From Erysipelotrichaceae bacterium (GTDB lineage: Bacteria > Bacillota_I > Bacilli_A > Erysipelotrichales > Erysipelotrichaceae): DNA of 64,000 nt. Position numbers and translations under genes: made by a program. A model generated the notes under the pieces. That model did no database searches and was not told the DNA's origin. It saw only the letters and a list, made by a program, of their open reading frames with translations. The DNA is taken from contig JAFRCV010000008.1 of the NCBI GenBank assembly GCA_017404205.1, positions 186,001 to 250,000 of the forward strand. Direction: 5' to 3'. Shown here piece after piece: positions 43,111 through 52,937 of this stretch (the first letter of the stretch is position 1; each line of letters starts with the position of its first letter).

Positions 43111-44202
43111 ATGAAAGCTTGTGGAATTATTGTAGAATATAACCCGTTTCATAATGGCCATCTTCTACATATTAATAAGACAAAAGAATTAACAAATCCT
43201 GATGTTTTAATTGCGTGTTGTTCAGGAAATTATGTACAGCGTGGAGAACCGAGTATTATTAATAAATTTGAAAAAACAAAAGCCGCTTTAAATGCCGGAA
43301 TTGATTTAATAGTAGAAATACCATATATCTATACAATTCAAAACGCTACTGTCTTTGGAAAAACAGCAGTTAAGATACTTAATGATTTAAAAGTTGAAAG
43401 CTTAGTTTTTGGTTCAGAAACAAATAATCTTGATGAATTATCTAAAATAGCTGACTTAAATATCAACATTGATCATTTAAAAGAAAAATTAGATAAAGGA
43501 TTGTCATATCCTAAAGCTTATGGTTTGTTGACATCGTTTTTATATCCGAATGATATGTTAGCTGTTTCATATTTAAAAGCTTTAAAAGATTCAAATATCA
43601 AGCCCTATTCCATCCAAAGAACTAATGATTATAATAGTTTGGATTTAGATAAGATCGCAAGTGCTATGGCCATAAGAAAAGCGCTTAAAGAGAAAAAAGA
43701 TATAAAAGATTATTGTCCAATTAATATTGAAAATCCAATATTTATAGAAGATTTTTATCCATATTTAAGAAAATGTCTTATCACAAAGCATAAAGATGAA
43801 TTAAAAAATATTTTTTTGGTTAATGAAGGCATTGAAAATTTATTAATTAAAAATGCTTATAATTATAATAATTATGAAGATTTTATTAATAATTCAATAT
43901 CTAAAAGATATACAAAGGCTAGAATAAACCGCATATCATTAAACATAATGAATAATATCAAAAAAGAAGATGTAATTAATTTACCTAATCTAAATTACAT
44001 TAGAGTTCTTGGCTTTAATTCTAAAGGACAAGAATATTTGAAAACACTTAAAAATAGTGATTTAAATATTATTACTCAATTTAAAAATATGCCTATAGAA
44101 TACAAAAATATTGAGTGGAAAATCAATAATTTATATTCGACCTATTTAAATGATGGAAGCGAATATATTAAAAACGAATTAAAAGGTCCTATTATCATAT
44201 AG
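43111..44202 (+). CDS. tmcAL: tRNA(Met) cytidine acetate ligase TmcAL
   Basis: 363 residues, a little shorter than Bacillus YlbM (about 415). The nucleotidyltransferase motif EYNPFHNGHLLHI (HxGH type) is at residues 9-21, followed by CCSGNYVQRGEPSIINKF. Later blocks such as AMAIRKAL and the C-terminal IRVLGFNSKGQEYL also match. It uses acetate and ATP to make N4-acetylcytidine at position 34 of elongator tRNA-Met. It is a single-gene unit divergent from yceD-rpmF, as in Bacillus. Confidence 0.9.
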   Translation: MKACGIIVEYNPFHNGHLLHINKTKELTNPDVLIACCSGNYVQRGEPSIINKFEKTKAALNAGIDLIVEIPYIYTIQNATVFGKTAVKILNDLKVESLVFGSETNNLDELSKIADLNINIDHLKEKLDKGLSYPKAYGLLTSFLYPNDMLAVSYLKALKDSNIKPYSIQRTNDYNSLDLDKIASAMAIRKALKEKKDIKDYCPINIENPIFIEDFYPYLRKCLITKHKDELKNIFLVNEGIENLLIKNAYNYNNYEDFINNSISKRYTKARINRISLNIMNNIKKEDVINLPNLNYIRVLGFNSKGQEYLKTLKNSDLNIITQFKNMPIEYKNIEWKINNLYSTYLNDGSEYIKNELKGPIII

Positions 44203-44210
44203 GACCTTTT
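44181..44210. terminator. Bidirectional terminator between tmcAL and glgP
   Basis: A perfect 12-bp stem (AAAAGGTCCTAT / ATAGGACCTTTT) with a 6-base loop. The 5' arm encodes the last codons of tmcAL and the stop lies within the 3' arm. It can also end the glgP transcript arriving from the other side. Confidence 0.8.
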
Positions 44211-44212
44211 GA

Positions 44213-46633
44213 TTAAAATAGCTTATCTAAATGCCAAATATCTTCAACATAATCGTTTATTGTTCTATCGCTTGAGAAGAATGATGATTTAGCAATATTT
44301 GTTAGACATATCTTAGCGAAACGCTTTTTGTCGCTATAAATCTTATATATTTCATCATGAGCTTTTTTATAAGATTCAAAATCTGCCAACAACATATATT
44401 CATCATTTCTGAGTAAGAATTCATTTGAAATATCTTCAAATTCTTTTTTATCTTCACTAAATGTGCCATCAGTTAATGAATCAATGATTTCTTTAATTTC
44501 AGGATTATTTAAATAATAATCATATGGGCGATAGATTGGTTTTAATGAACTTACTTCTTGTTCATTTAAGCCAAATATAACAATATTGTCATCACCTACT
44601 AACCCTTTTATTTCAACATTTGCACCATCAAGTGTTCCTAAAGTTATTGCACCATTCATCATAAATTTCATGTTTCCAGTTCCTGATGCTTCTTTTCCGG
44701 CAGTAGAAATTTGTTCCGAAACATCAGCTGCAGGCATAAGTTTTTCAGCAATTGTTACACGATAATTAGGAATGAAGAACACATTAATAAATTTGCTAAC
44801 TTCTGGATCACTATTTACTACTTTGCCAACAGCATTAATTAGCTTAATTACATCTTTAGCAAAAGTATAATTTCCAGCAGCTTTTGCCCCAAAGATAAAC
44901 GTTGTCTTAGGCATTTTGAAACTTGTATCTTTTTTAATTCGATGATATAAGCTAATAACATATAAAATATTTAATAATTGTCTTTTATACGCATGAAGTC
45001 TTTTAGCTTGAACATCAAATATACTATTAACATCCAAATCGATATCGTATAGTTTCTTTAAATAATCAGCTAGTTGTTGTTTCTTAATTTGTTTAATGTT
45101 AAGGAAAGCGTTTTGAACATTTTCATCATCAACATAATTAATCAAATCATCAATTTTAAAGAAATCGTTTCTTAAATCAGCAGATATAGTCCTTTGAATC
45201 AAATCAGTTAATTCAGGATTTGAATATAGTAACCATCTACGATGAGTAATGCCATTAGTCTTATTGTTAAATTTTGTTGGGAAAATTTCATAGAAATTTT
45301 TAAATGTGCTTTCAGTAATAATCTTTGAATGTAATTTAGCAACACCATTAACAGAAAAAGAACCAACAATTGATAAGTTAGCCATACGAACATTATAACC
45401 ATCAATAATTCTTACAGAATCAATAAATTCTTTACTCTTGCCTAGGCTATTCAAATATGAAACAAATTGATTATCAATTTCTTCAATAATTAGATATATA
45501 CGAGGAACTATTTGTTTAATAAAATCTACTGGCCATTTTTCAAGAGCTTCAGAAAGAATAGTGTGATTAGTATAAGCAAATACTCGACAAGTTATACGAT
45601 ATGCATCTTGCCACGAATAACCATGATCATCCATTAATAGACGCATTAATTCAGGAATAGCTAATGCAGGATGAGTGTCATTTAATTGAATAACAACTTT
45701 ATCAGCAAGATTATCAAGGTTAGGATTATTTCTTAAATGATCTCTAATTATTGTTTGTAAGCCAGCAGAAACAAAGAAATATTCTTGTTTAATTCTTGTG
45801 AATTTACCTTTTTGAGAATAATCTTCAGGATAAAGATTTAAACAAATGCTTTCAACTTCTCTTAGATAATCAGAATAGGCAACACTACTAGGAAGTATAT
45901 CACTAGGTTCAGCTGACCAAAGTCTTAAAGCCGTTGTACAATCTGTATTTGCTCCAGCAACAGGAACATCATATGGAATAGCTAAGATTGGTTCATAATC
46001 CTTTAGTTCAAAACATAGATTGCCATCATTTTTTCTACTTATTTCAACTTCACCACCAAATTTAACAGTTACAGCTTTTGAAGGCTTTCTAATTTCCCAA
46101 GGATAACCATATCTCAACCATTGATCAGGCACTTCTACTTGTTCACCATTTATAATAAGTTGTTTAAATAAACCATTTTTATATCTGATTGTATTACCAT
46201 ATCCGGCATAATTTAGACTTGATAAAGAATCAAGAAAACATGCAGCAAGTCTTCCAAGTCCACCATTGCCAAGTCCTGCATCGGCTTCACATTCCTCTAA
46301 ATCATTTAAATCGATATTTAAATCACTTAAAGATTCTTTAACTAAATCATAAATGCCTAAAGACATCAAATTATTTGTAAGCATTCTTCCCATAAGGAAT
46401 TCTAAAGAGAAATAATATAATGACTTTTTATTGCCATATTTAATTGTTTCTCTCGTTTTTTTCCATTTAGGAACCATATAAGACATGACCAATTCACCTA
46501 AAATAGTATATCTTTCATATGAATTAGAATTGCTAACAGATTTTCCATAACGCATTTCTAATAATGATTCAAAAATAGATTTAAATGATTCTTTCGAAGA
46601 AAACATTTCTTTAAAATTAAAACTGTCTGACAT
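44213..46633 (-). CDS. glgP: Glycogen/starch alpha-glucan phosphorylase
   Basis: 806 residues, normal for GT35 phosphorylases. The N-terminal block YFSLEFLMGRMLTNNL and the pyridoxal phosphate site EASGTGNMKFMMNGAITLGTLDGANVE are diagnostic; the Lys in GNMKF holds the cofactor. It releases glucose 1-phosphate from glycogen or maltodextrin. No other glycogen gene is beside it; it follows trmK by 8 bases and may be read from the glyS operon. AGGAGG lies before the ATG. Confidence 0.97.
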   Translation of the reverse strand: MSDSFNFKEMFSSKESFKSIFESLLEMRYGKSVSNSNSYERYTILGELVMSYMVPKWKKTRETIKYGNKKSLYYFSLEFLMGRMLTNNLMSLGIYDLVKESLSDLNIDLNDLEECEADAGLGNGGLGRLAACFLDSLSSLNYAGYGNTIRYKNGLFKQLIINGEQVEVPDQWLRYGYPWEIRKPSKAVTVKFGGEVEISRKNDGNLCFELKDYEPILAIPYDVPVAGANTDCTTALRLWSAEPSDILPSSVAYSDYLREVESICLNLYPEDYSQKGKFTRIKQEYFFVSAGLQTIIRDHLRNNPNLDNLADKVVIQLNDTHPALAIPELMRLLMDDHGYSWQDAYRITCRVFAYTNHTILSEALEKWPVDFIKQIVPRIYLIIEEIDNQFVSYLNSLGKSKEFIDSVRIIDGYNVRMANLSIVGSFSVNGVAKLHSKIITESTFKNFYEIFPTKFNNKTNGITHRRWLLYSNPELTDLIQRTISADLRNDFFKIDDLINYVDDENVQNAFLNIKQIKKQQLADYLKKLYDIDLDVNSIFDVQAKRLHAYKRQLLNILYVISLYHRIKKDTSFKMPKTTFIFGAKAAGNYTFAKDVIKLINAVGKVVNSDPEVSKFINVFFIPNYRVTIAEKLMPAADVSEQISTAGKEASGTGNMKFMMNGAITLGTLDGANVEIKGLVGDDNIVIFGLNEQEVSSLKPIYRPYDYYLNNPEIKEIIDSLTDGTFSEDKKEFEDISNEFLLRNDEYMLLADFESYKKAHDEIYKIYSDKKRFAKICLTNIAKSSFFSSDRTINDYVEDIWHLDKLF

Positions 46634-46641
46634 AAATCCTC

Positions 46642-47283
46642 CTAATTATCAAGAATCTTGTTAATTTCATCAATCTCTTTAAGCAAGCTTTCTTGACAAG
46701 ATCTTTTATAGATTTGTATTAATTTATCTTTTTTATATTTAAGATAATTAATAAAGTTTTCATCTTTTCTTTTCAATAAAATTGGACCATATTTTAATTC
46801 TAAATCACTATACTCAGTTTTACTTTTAGGATTAATAACTATGGCTTCATAATAAAAACCATCAAAGATAACAACCTCATTAATAATACTATAATTCTGC
46901 GAATTAATAAAACTTCTTAATAAATCATTATCTTTATTAGATTGAACAATTATTTTGTCATATCTATTCAAATCTTTGCCTTCTAGAATATGTTTGATTG
47001 TATAAAAGCCCATTCCACATATTGTGATAATATCTACATCATCACTGATATTTTCTAAGCCATCACCAAGAACAGGAATAACTTTTCCGGTTAAACCTAA
47101 TTTGTTGATATTTTCAACGGCTTTTTTTAATGGTCCTTCTTTATTGTCACTTGCATAAGCTTTTGGGCTAATGCCATTTTGTACCAAAAAACAAGGTAGT
47201 AAGGCATGGTCTGAGCCCACGTCAAATACTACCTTATTTTTATCTACTAATTTACTAATCTCAGTTAATCTTTTAGATAACAT
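46642..47283 (-). CDS. trmK: tRNA (adenine(22)-N(1))-methyltransferase TrmK
   Basis: 213 residues. The SAM-binding motif VVFDVGSDHALLPCFLVQNG is near the N terminus, and DVDIITICGMGFYTIKHIL is the equivalent of the catalytic-loop region in the TrmK (DUF633) family. The C-terminal coiled coil is typical. The dnaG-rpoD-trmK order supports the call. It overlaps rpoD by one base (TAATG). Confidence 0.9.
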   Translation of the reverse strand: MLSKRLTEISKLVDKNKVVFDVGSDHALLPCFLVQNGISPKAYASDNKEGPLKKAVENINKLGLTGKVIPVLGDGLENISDDVDIITICGMGFYTIKHILEGKDLNRYDKIIVQSNKDNDLLRSFINSQNYSIINEVVIFDGFYYEAIVINPKSKTEYSDLELKYGPILLKRKDENFINYLKYKKDKLIQIYKRSCQESLLKEIDEINKILDN

Positions 47284-49037
47284 TAGCGTACATCATCAAT
47301 AAATTCTTTAAGTCTCTTACATTTTGTAGGATTTTTAAGCTTTCTTAAGGCTTTAGCTTCAATCTGTCTGATTCTTTCTCTTGTAACATCGAACTCTTTA
47401 CCAACTTCTTCCAAAGTTCTAGTTCTACCATCCTCAAGTCCAAAACGAAGTCTTAAAACTTTTTCTTCTCTTTCGGTTAAAGTTTTTAATACAGAGTTGA
47501 TTTCGTCTTTTAATAAACCAATATTGGCATATTTATCTGGTGACATAGCATCCTTGTCTTCAATAAAATCACCTAAATGAGAATCATCTTCTTCACCTAT
47601 TGGTGTCTCTAAAGATACAGGATCCATACTTATCTTTTGAATATCACGAACTTTTTCTGCCGTAATTCCGCCACCCATTCTTTCAGCTATCTCTTCAGCA
47701 GTTGCTTCACGGCCTAATTCTTGAACTAATTGCCTTTGAATTCGTGTCATCTTATTGATTGTTTCAACCATATGAACAGGGATTCTTATTGTTCTTGCTT
47801 GGTCAGCGATAGCTCTAGTGATGGCTTGTCTAATCCACCAAGTAGCATATGTAGAAAATTTGAAACCTTTATGATAGTCAAATTTATCAACAGCTTTAAT
47901 TAATCCCATATTTCCTTCTTGAATAAGATCTAATAAAAGCATGCCTCTTCCTGTATATTTCTTAGCGATGGCAACAACAAGCCTAAGATTTGAACTAATT
48001 AATTCATTTTTAGCTTCATCATAACCTTCGCCACCTTTTTCAATGATTTTGGCTAGTCTTACTTCTTCATCTGCTTTTAGTAGAGGAACTTTACCAATTT
48101 CTTTTAAATACATTTTTACCGGGTCAGTTACTTTTGGATAATTAGCTGCATCATCATACGATATTACAATATTCCTTTCAGGATTATCTTCATCATCTAA
48201 ATCATCAGTTAAATAATCATCATCAAGAACATTCTCATTTTCAGTTTCATCAATTAAATCAATATTCTTATCTGCTGCCCATTCATAGAATTCTTCTACA
48301 TCATCATCGTTCATATCAAAACGATCTAATGCTTGAATTAAATCTTTTTGATTGATATCTATTCTTTTTTTATTTAAAAAGATTAAATGTTCTTTTAATT
48401 CTTCAATTGTTGAGAATTTACGAGTTCCTAAATCATCAAGTTGTTTGTTTATTACTTTAGGTTCATATTTAGTAGGACGAGAAATAGATATTTGTTTCTT
48501 TGGTTTTTTTATTTTTTCTTCCTTTACTTCAACCTTCTTATTGTTTTTCTTTTTAACATCTTCATCTTTTATTTTTGAAACTTTTTTTAATTCAGGTTTT
48601 TTAGTTTCAACTTTTTTTGAAGATGCCTTCTTAGGAAGAACCTTTTTATTTTCGTTTTTGTTTAAAACCTTTTTTGCCTTGATATTATTCTTTTTATTTA
48701 CTTCTTTTTTGGATGCTTTCTTAGTTTCAACTTTTGTTTCTTTTTTTGCCTTTTTTGCTACTTCATTTTTAGCTTTAGTATTCTTTTTATCTAATGGCTT
48801 TTTTGAGGCTATATTTTTATTTTTCTTAGAAGCTTCCTTTTTAACTGTCGTTTTTTTAGATGCTTCCTTTTTGGCAGTAGCAGCTTTTTTAGAAAGCGTA
48901 GCCTTCTTAACTGGAGCTTTTTTAGTAGTTGTCTTTTTAGTTGCAGCTACTTTTTTTGAACTTGCAGGCTTTTTAGTAGCAGGCTTTTTTATATCTTTCT
49001 TTGATTTCTTGGTTTCTTTTTTAGTAATTTTTGGCAT
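47283..49037 (-). CDS. rpoD: Primary sigma factor RpoD/SigA with lysine-rich N-terminal extension
   Basis: 584 residues; Bacillus SigA has about 370. Residues 1-180 form a tail of KKA/KKT/SKK-type repeats with 73 lysines and almost no arginine. An acidic region (about 240-295, region 1.1-like) follows. From about 303 the sigma core is normal: region 1.2 ([11 protein letters not shown]), region 2 ([24 protein letters not shown] split across 2.3-2.4 and 3.0) and region 4.2 ([27 protein letters not shown]). It directs RNA polymerase to housekeeping promoters. The tail looks histone H1-like and may bind DNA or RNA; that is inference. GGGAGG precedes the ATG. Confidence 0.95.
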   Translation of the reverse strand: MPKITKKETKKSKKDIKKPATKKPASSKKVAATKKTTTKKAPVKKATLSKKAATAKKEASKKTTVKKEASKKNKNIASKKPLDKKNTKAKNEVAKKAKKETKVETKKASKKEVNKKNNIKAKKVLNKNENKKVLPKKASSKKVETKKPELKKVSKIKDEDVKKKNNKKVEVKEEKIKKPKKQISISRPTKYEPKVINKQLDDLGTRKFSTIEELKEHLIFLNKKRIDINQKDLIQALDRFDMNDDDVEEFYEWAADKNIDLIDETENENVLDDDYLTDDLDDEDNPERNIVISYDDAANYPKVTDPVKMYLKEIGKVPLLKADEEVRLAKIIEKGGEGYDEAKNELISSNLRLVVAIAKKYTGRGMLLLDLIQEGNMGLIKAVDKFDYHKGFKFSTYATWWIRQAITRAIADQARTIRIPVHMVETINKMTRIQRQLVQELGREATAEEIAERMGGGITAEKVRDIQKISMDPVSLETPIGEEDDSHLGDFIEDKDAMSPDKYANIGLLKDEINSVLKTLTEREEKVLRLRFGLEDGRTRTLEEVGKEFDVTRERIRQIEAKALRKLKNPTKCKRLKEFIDDVR

Positions 49038-50774
49038 TTAATTACCTCCCAACTCTTGTAGTAGTTTTGTATATTCTTTTAAATATTCAGAAGTCTTTTC
49101 TTGGTCAATATCTTTATATTTGGCAATATCCTTTTTTAAATCATCTAACTTACGTTTTTTGATCTCTCTTTTTATTCTTTCTATCGCACCAAGTAAAACT
49201 TCTTCATTATAATCCTCAGGTAAAGTTTCAATTGTTCCCAATGATGCAATAACATTTTGAACACCTGCATCATTGCATTCATCATATAACCTAGCCAATT
49301 GACACACACCGTTTTTTCGATATTCATCAATTATTAGATTTGCTAAATTCATATTGTTTTCATCTAACAAATAGCCTAATTCTTTTTGATAAATATTCTT
49401 AGCATTTTCATTTAATGCCATCATCGATAAAATAGTGTATTCTGCCATTGTTAAGCCATTTAATGAGAAAAATACCTTTATTTTATCGGCATTATCATAC
49501 ACTTTTTTATCTTTCTTTTCAACTATTCTACTGCGAATTTTAGTAATATCATATAATTCGTTTAAATAATTCTCTTTTTCATCAATATCGCTTAAATATG
49601 AAATCAATTCAATGACCTTTTGGCTCATTTTCTTGCGATCTTCAAAATTATTAAGATTATATTTATTCTTATAATATTTTAAGGAATATTCAATGAAGCT
49701 AAGTTTTTTATTTGATAAATCTCTTAATGCGTTTTTACCATATTTAGATATGATTTCATCAGGATCAAGCTCCGTATTATTATCAATAACTTCAACTTTT
49801 AGGCCGTTTTTTAATAAAAACTCACCAACTTTTAAATTTGCAGCTTGCCCTGCCTCATCGCCATCATATGAAAGAATAACTGTTTTTCCGAGTTCTTTAA
49901 ATAGATTTAATTGTTGTTTTGTGCATGCTGTTCCAAGGGTAGCAACTACATTTTCTATTCCTGCTCTTGAATAAGCAATAACATCCATTACGCCTTCACA
50001 AACAATCACCGAATCGTTTCTAGAAATATAATCTTTTGCTCTATTTAAATTAAATAGGATATTTCCTTTTGTATAAATAACAGTCTCAGAACTATTTATA
50101 TATTTAGAATCAGAAAAGCCTGTGAAATCTCTAGCAGTAAAAGCAACTGGATTTCCATATTTATCATGAATAGGAAAAACTATTCTTTTATAAAAAACAT
50201 CGTTAATTCCATTATTCCCTAAACGTGCAATATTAAGATTAATGATTGCTTCATCAGAATAGCTTTTTGCTTTTAATGATTTATATGCTTCATTTTTTTC
50301 TGGACAATAGCCTATAGAAAATTTATTAATTGTTTCAAGATCAATGCCTCTATTTTCTAGATAAGCCTTTGCATCTAATCCAAGTTTAGTAGAAGTTAAA
50401 ATATAATTTGTATATTCTATATAATCATTTAATAAATCATAATATCCTTGATTTTTGTTTACCTTTTTAGGTTGACTTAAATCAACATCTATTGGCTTAC
50501 CAATAATTTTAGCAACTTCACCAACCGCTTCAAGATATCGACAATTTTTAAATTTTTGGACAAAAGTAAAACTATTGCCACCAACACCACAAACAAAACA
50601 TTTAAACATGTTTCTTTCTTCACTAATTGACATCGAAGGATCGTGGTCATCATGAAAAGGACAAATAGCTACATAATTTTTGCCTTTTTTACTAATTGGG
50701 ATATAGTGACTAATAACATTTACGATATTAGCACTTTCTCTAATGTCATTAATGGTTTCTTCAGGAATTCTCAT
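49038..50774 (-). CDS. dnaG: DNA primase DnaG
   Basis: 578 residues. The N-terminal CHC2 zinc finger is CPFHDDHDPSMS followed by FKCFVCGVGG, with all ligands. The TOPRIM core has VIVCEGVMDVIAYSRAG and LSYDGDEAG. The C-terminal helicase-interaction domain starts near residue 440. It synthesises replication primers. It lies 6 bases after glyS without a visible Shine-Dalgarno, so expression may rely on coupling. It lies directly upstream of rpoD. Confidence 0.96.
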   Translation of the reverse strand: MRIPEETINDIRESANIVNVISHYIPISKKGKNYVAICPFHDDHDPSMSISEERNMFKCFVCGVGGNSFTFVQKFKNCRYLEAVGEVAKIIGKPIDVDLSQPKKVNKNQGYYDLLNDYIEYTNYILTSTKLGLDAKAYLENRGIDLETINKFSIGYCPEKNEAYKSLKAKSYSDEAIINLNIARLGNNGINDVFYKRIVFPIHDKYGNPVAFTARDFTGFSDSKYINSSETVIYTKGNILFNLNRAKDYISRNDSVIVCEGVMDVIAYSRAGIENVVATLGTACTKQQLNLFKELGKTVILSYDGDEAGQAANLKVGEFLLKNGLKVEVIDNNTELDPDEIISKYGKNALRDLSNKKLSFIEYSLKYYKNKYNLNNFEDRKKMSQKVIELISYLSDIDEKENYLNELYDITKIRSRIVEKKDKKVYDNADKIKVFFSLNGLTMAEYTILSMMALNENAKNIYQKELGYLLDENNMNLANLIIDEYRKNGVCQLARLYDECNDAGVQNVIASLGTIETLPEDYNEEVLLGAIERIKREIKKRKLDDLKKDIAKYKDIDQEKTSEYLKEYTKLLQELGGN

Positions 50775-50780
50775 TAATTA

Positions 50781-52154
50781 TTAAAATTTAATTCTTTCTT
50801 TTATATAAGCTGATAATTCATCAATCTTAATTCTTTTTTGTTCCATAGTGTCACGATCTCTAATAGTAACACAATTATCTTCTAAAGAATCAAAATCATA
50901 TGTTATACAGAATGGTGTGCCAATTGCATCATTGCGACGATATCTTTTTCCTATTGATCCCGCTTCATCATATTCACAAGCAAATTCATTAACAAGTTTT
51001 GCGTGTAATTCACTAGCTTCTTTTGACAATTTCTTAGATAAAGGACAAACACAAGCTTTAATTGGTGCAATCGAAGGATGAATATGCATTACAACTCTTT
51101 CTTCGCCATTTTCTAGATTTTCTTTTTCGTATGCATCACAGCAAATCATCAAGAATAATCTTTCAACACCAACAGATGGTTCAACACAATATGGAATATA
51201 TTTTTCATTTGTATCAGGATCTAAATAGCTCAATTCTTTTCCACTATATTCTGAATGTTTCTTTAAATCATAATCAGTACGATCAGCAATGCCCCATACC
51301 TCACCCCAATCAGTAAATGGGAAGGCATATTCAATATCACTTGTTCCGTTAGAATAGAAAGCTAATTCTTCAGGATCATGTGGTCTTATTCTTAAGTTCT
51401 CTTCTTTGATGCCTAGCTTTTTTACAAAATTGAAACATGTATCTATCCAATATTGATACCATTTCATATCTTCACCAGGTTTACAAAAGAATTCTAATTC
51501 CATTTGTTCAAATTCTCTTACTCTAAAGATAAAGTTTCCTGGAGTAATTTCGTTTCTAAAAGATTTTCCAATTTGTCCAATTCCAAAAGGTATCTTTTTT
51601 CTTGATGTACGGGCAACATTATTAAAGTTTACAAAGATTCCTTGAGCTGTTTCTGGTCGAAGATAAACGGTTGATTTAGCATCTTCTAATGTTCCAATAT
51701 AGGTTTTAAACATAAGATTGAATGCTCTGGCGTTTGTCCAATTGAATTTGCCACAATCAGGACAAACGATATGATGTTCATTAATAACGGCATCCATTTC
51801 CTCAAAAGTTTTACCTTCAACACTTAAATCTATCGCATCTTGAATCAATTTATCAGCTCTAAATCTACTTTTACATTCTTTACAATCAACCATAGCATCA
51901 GCAAATCCTTTTAAATGTCCTGATGCTTCCCAAGTTTTGGTATTCATTAAAATAGCGCTATCAATACCAACATTATATGGATTAGTTTCAATAAAAACTT
52001 TCCACCATAAATCTTTAATATTCTTCTTTAAAGCAGCACCTAAAATCCCAAAATCCCATGAATTTGATAAACCACCATAGATTTCAGAACCTTGATAAAC
52101 AAAACCACTACTTTTTAAATGGGAAACTATTTCATCAAAACTATATTTAGACAT
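50781..52154 (-). CDS. glyS: Glycine--tRNA ligase (single-chain alpha2 type)
   Basis: 457 residues, a class II synthetase of the single-chain (archaeal/eukaryotic-like) type rather than the bacterial GlyQ/GlyS heterotetramer. The opening [22 protein letters not shown], the motif 2 region [18 protein letters not shown] and the anticodon-binding C terminus are typical. Paired cysteines (CKEC near 99, CPDC near 136) suggest a zinc knot. Unlike alaS and trpS it has no T-box. Its Shine-Dalgarno (AAGGAG) lies in the terminator of the preceding gene. Confidence 0.95.
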   Translation of the reverse strand: MSKYSFDEIVSHLKSSGFVYQGSEIYGGLSNSWDFGILGAALKKNIKDLWWKVFIETNPYNVGIDSAILMNTKTWEASGHLKGFADAMVDCKECKSRFRADKLIQDAIDLSVEGKTFEEMDAVINEHHIVCPDCGKFNWTNARAFNLMFKTYIGTLEDAKSTVYLRPETAQGIFVNFNNVARTSRKKIPFGIGQIGKSFRNEITPGNFIFRVREFEQMELEFFCKPGEDMKWYQYWIDTCFNFVKKLGIKEENLRIRPHDPEELAFYSNGTSDIEYAFPFTDWGEVWGIADRTDYDLKKHSEYSGKELSYLDPDTNEKYIPYCVEPSVGVERLFLMICCDAYEKENLENGEERVVMHIHPSIAPIKACVCPLSKKLSKEASELHAKLVNEFACEYDEAGSIGKRYRRNDAIGTPFCITYDFDSLEDNCVTIRDRDTMEQKRIKIDELSAYIKERIKF

Positions 52155-52156
52155 AC

Positions 52157-52200
52157 AAAAAACTCCTTTATACTGCTTATTTTAGCACATTTTAAGGAGC
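52157..52200 (-). terminator. Terminator of the lipoprotein gene, overlapping the glyS promoter and Shine-Dalgarno
   Basis: On -, CTCCTT (52199-52194) pairs with AAGGAG (52168-52163), with an inner TGCT/AGCA stem, and a run of six T follows. AAGGAG is also the glyS Shine-Dalgarno. The loop region holds TGcTAAAAT (52187-52179), a good extended -10 for glyS. Read-through RNA from upstream would sequester the Shine-Dalgarno, whereas RNA started inside the hairpin would leave it free. Confidence 0.6.
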
Positions 52201-52210
52201 TTATTTTATA

Positions 52211-52936
52211 TTAATTGCAGGTAACAGGAATTGGATCAGCTATATTCGCTATTTCTTTAAAATCAAGATAATTAATTGTATTAATTGAATAGTTATCATT
52301 TAAATCTTTATAAATAGAAATAATAACCATTTGTTCATTTGCGTTAGTTAAAACGTTTCCTTCATAAGCTAAGTAACAATAATTTGTTCCCGAAACCATT
52401 TGGCTTGCCAATAAAGCAATTGGCTTATAATAAACATCAAAATTATCTTCAACAACTTTTGGATTAAAGATATCAATATCATCAACTTTTAAAACATTTT
52501 CGTCATTAAAATATGCATACCAGCCACCCATTAACTGCTCACTGTTACTAGGCTCATTATTAACTAAATATTTTTCTAAATTAAATGGCATTATTTTAGT
52601 TATGCTTAAATTGTCATCTAAATCAGCATAGATAATTAAAATTTCATAATCGTATGCATTTTTTACTAAAAACATATAATTAATGCCTGCCACTACTTGT
52701 GTAGCTAGTAATGCAACTGGTTTATAATCATCATATCCATTTAAATCACTTGATGTAATAAAAGAAATAAGCTCTTCTTTATCAATTATTAAATCATTAA
52801 AATTATCATTGAGATTCCAAGAACCTAGAACAATATTGTTTTCTTTATTATCTTTTATATTATCTTGAACTTCTTTCTTATTTGCGCATGAGCATAGAAT
52901 TAAAAGAATAAACAGTATTATAAAAATCTTCTTCAT
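52211..52936 (-). CDS. Lipoprotein with two cystatin-like repeats
   Basis: 241 residues from the ATG at 52936; longer upstream readings overlap folA. A lipoprotein signal (MKKIFIILFILLILCSC) has the lipobox ending at Cys15 or Cys17. The mature part contains two repeats (about 36-120 and 137-225). Each has the cystatin motif QxVxG: ATQVVAGINY at 78-87 and ASQMVSGTNY at 177-186, each followed by a beta-strand pair ending in a DLxDNxSIxxI block. Cystatin family loops with this motif insert into papain-like proteases. Protease inhibition is inference. It is downstream of thyA-folA in the same transcript. Confidence 0.75.
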   Translation of the reverse strand: MKKIFIILFILLILCSCANKKEVQDNIKDNKENNIVLGSWNLNDNFNDLIIDKEELISFITSSDLNGYDDYKPVALLATQVVAGINYMFLVKNAYDYEILIIYADLDDNLSITKIMPFNLEKYLVNNEPSNSEQLMGGWYAYFNDENVLKVDDIDIFNPKVVEDNFDVYYKPIALLASQMVSGTNYCYLAYEGNVLTNANEQMVIISIYKDLNDNYSINTINYLDFKEIANIADPIPVTCN

Positions 52937-52937
52937 T

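Noticed and set aside
48352-49041. A 229-codon plus-strand frame rich in Phe, Leu and Ser opposite rpoD
   Set aside because: It is the complement of the lysine-rich (AAA/AAG) tail of rpoD, which automatically gives TTT/CTT codons. It has no Shine-Dalgarno or recognisable domain.
52155-52210. T-box leader ahead of glyS
   Set aside because: The gap is only 56 bases and contains no TGG-ACC-type T-box sequence or specifier; it holds a terminator and promoter instead.
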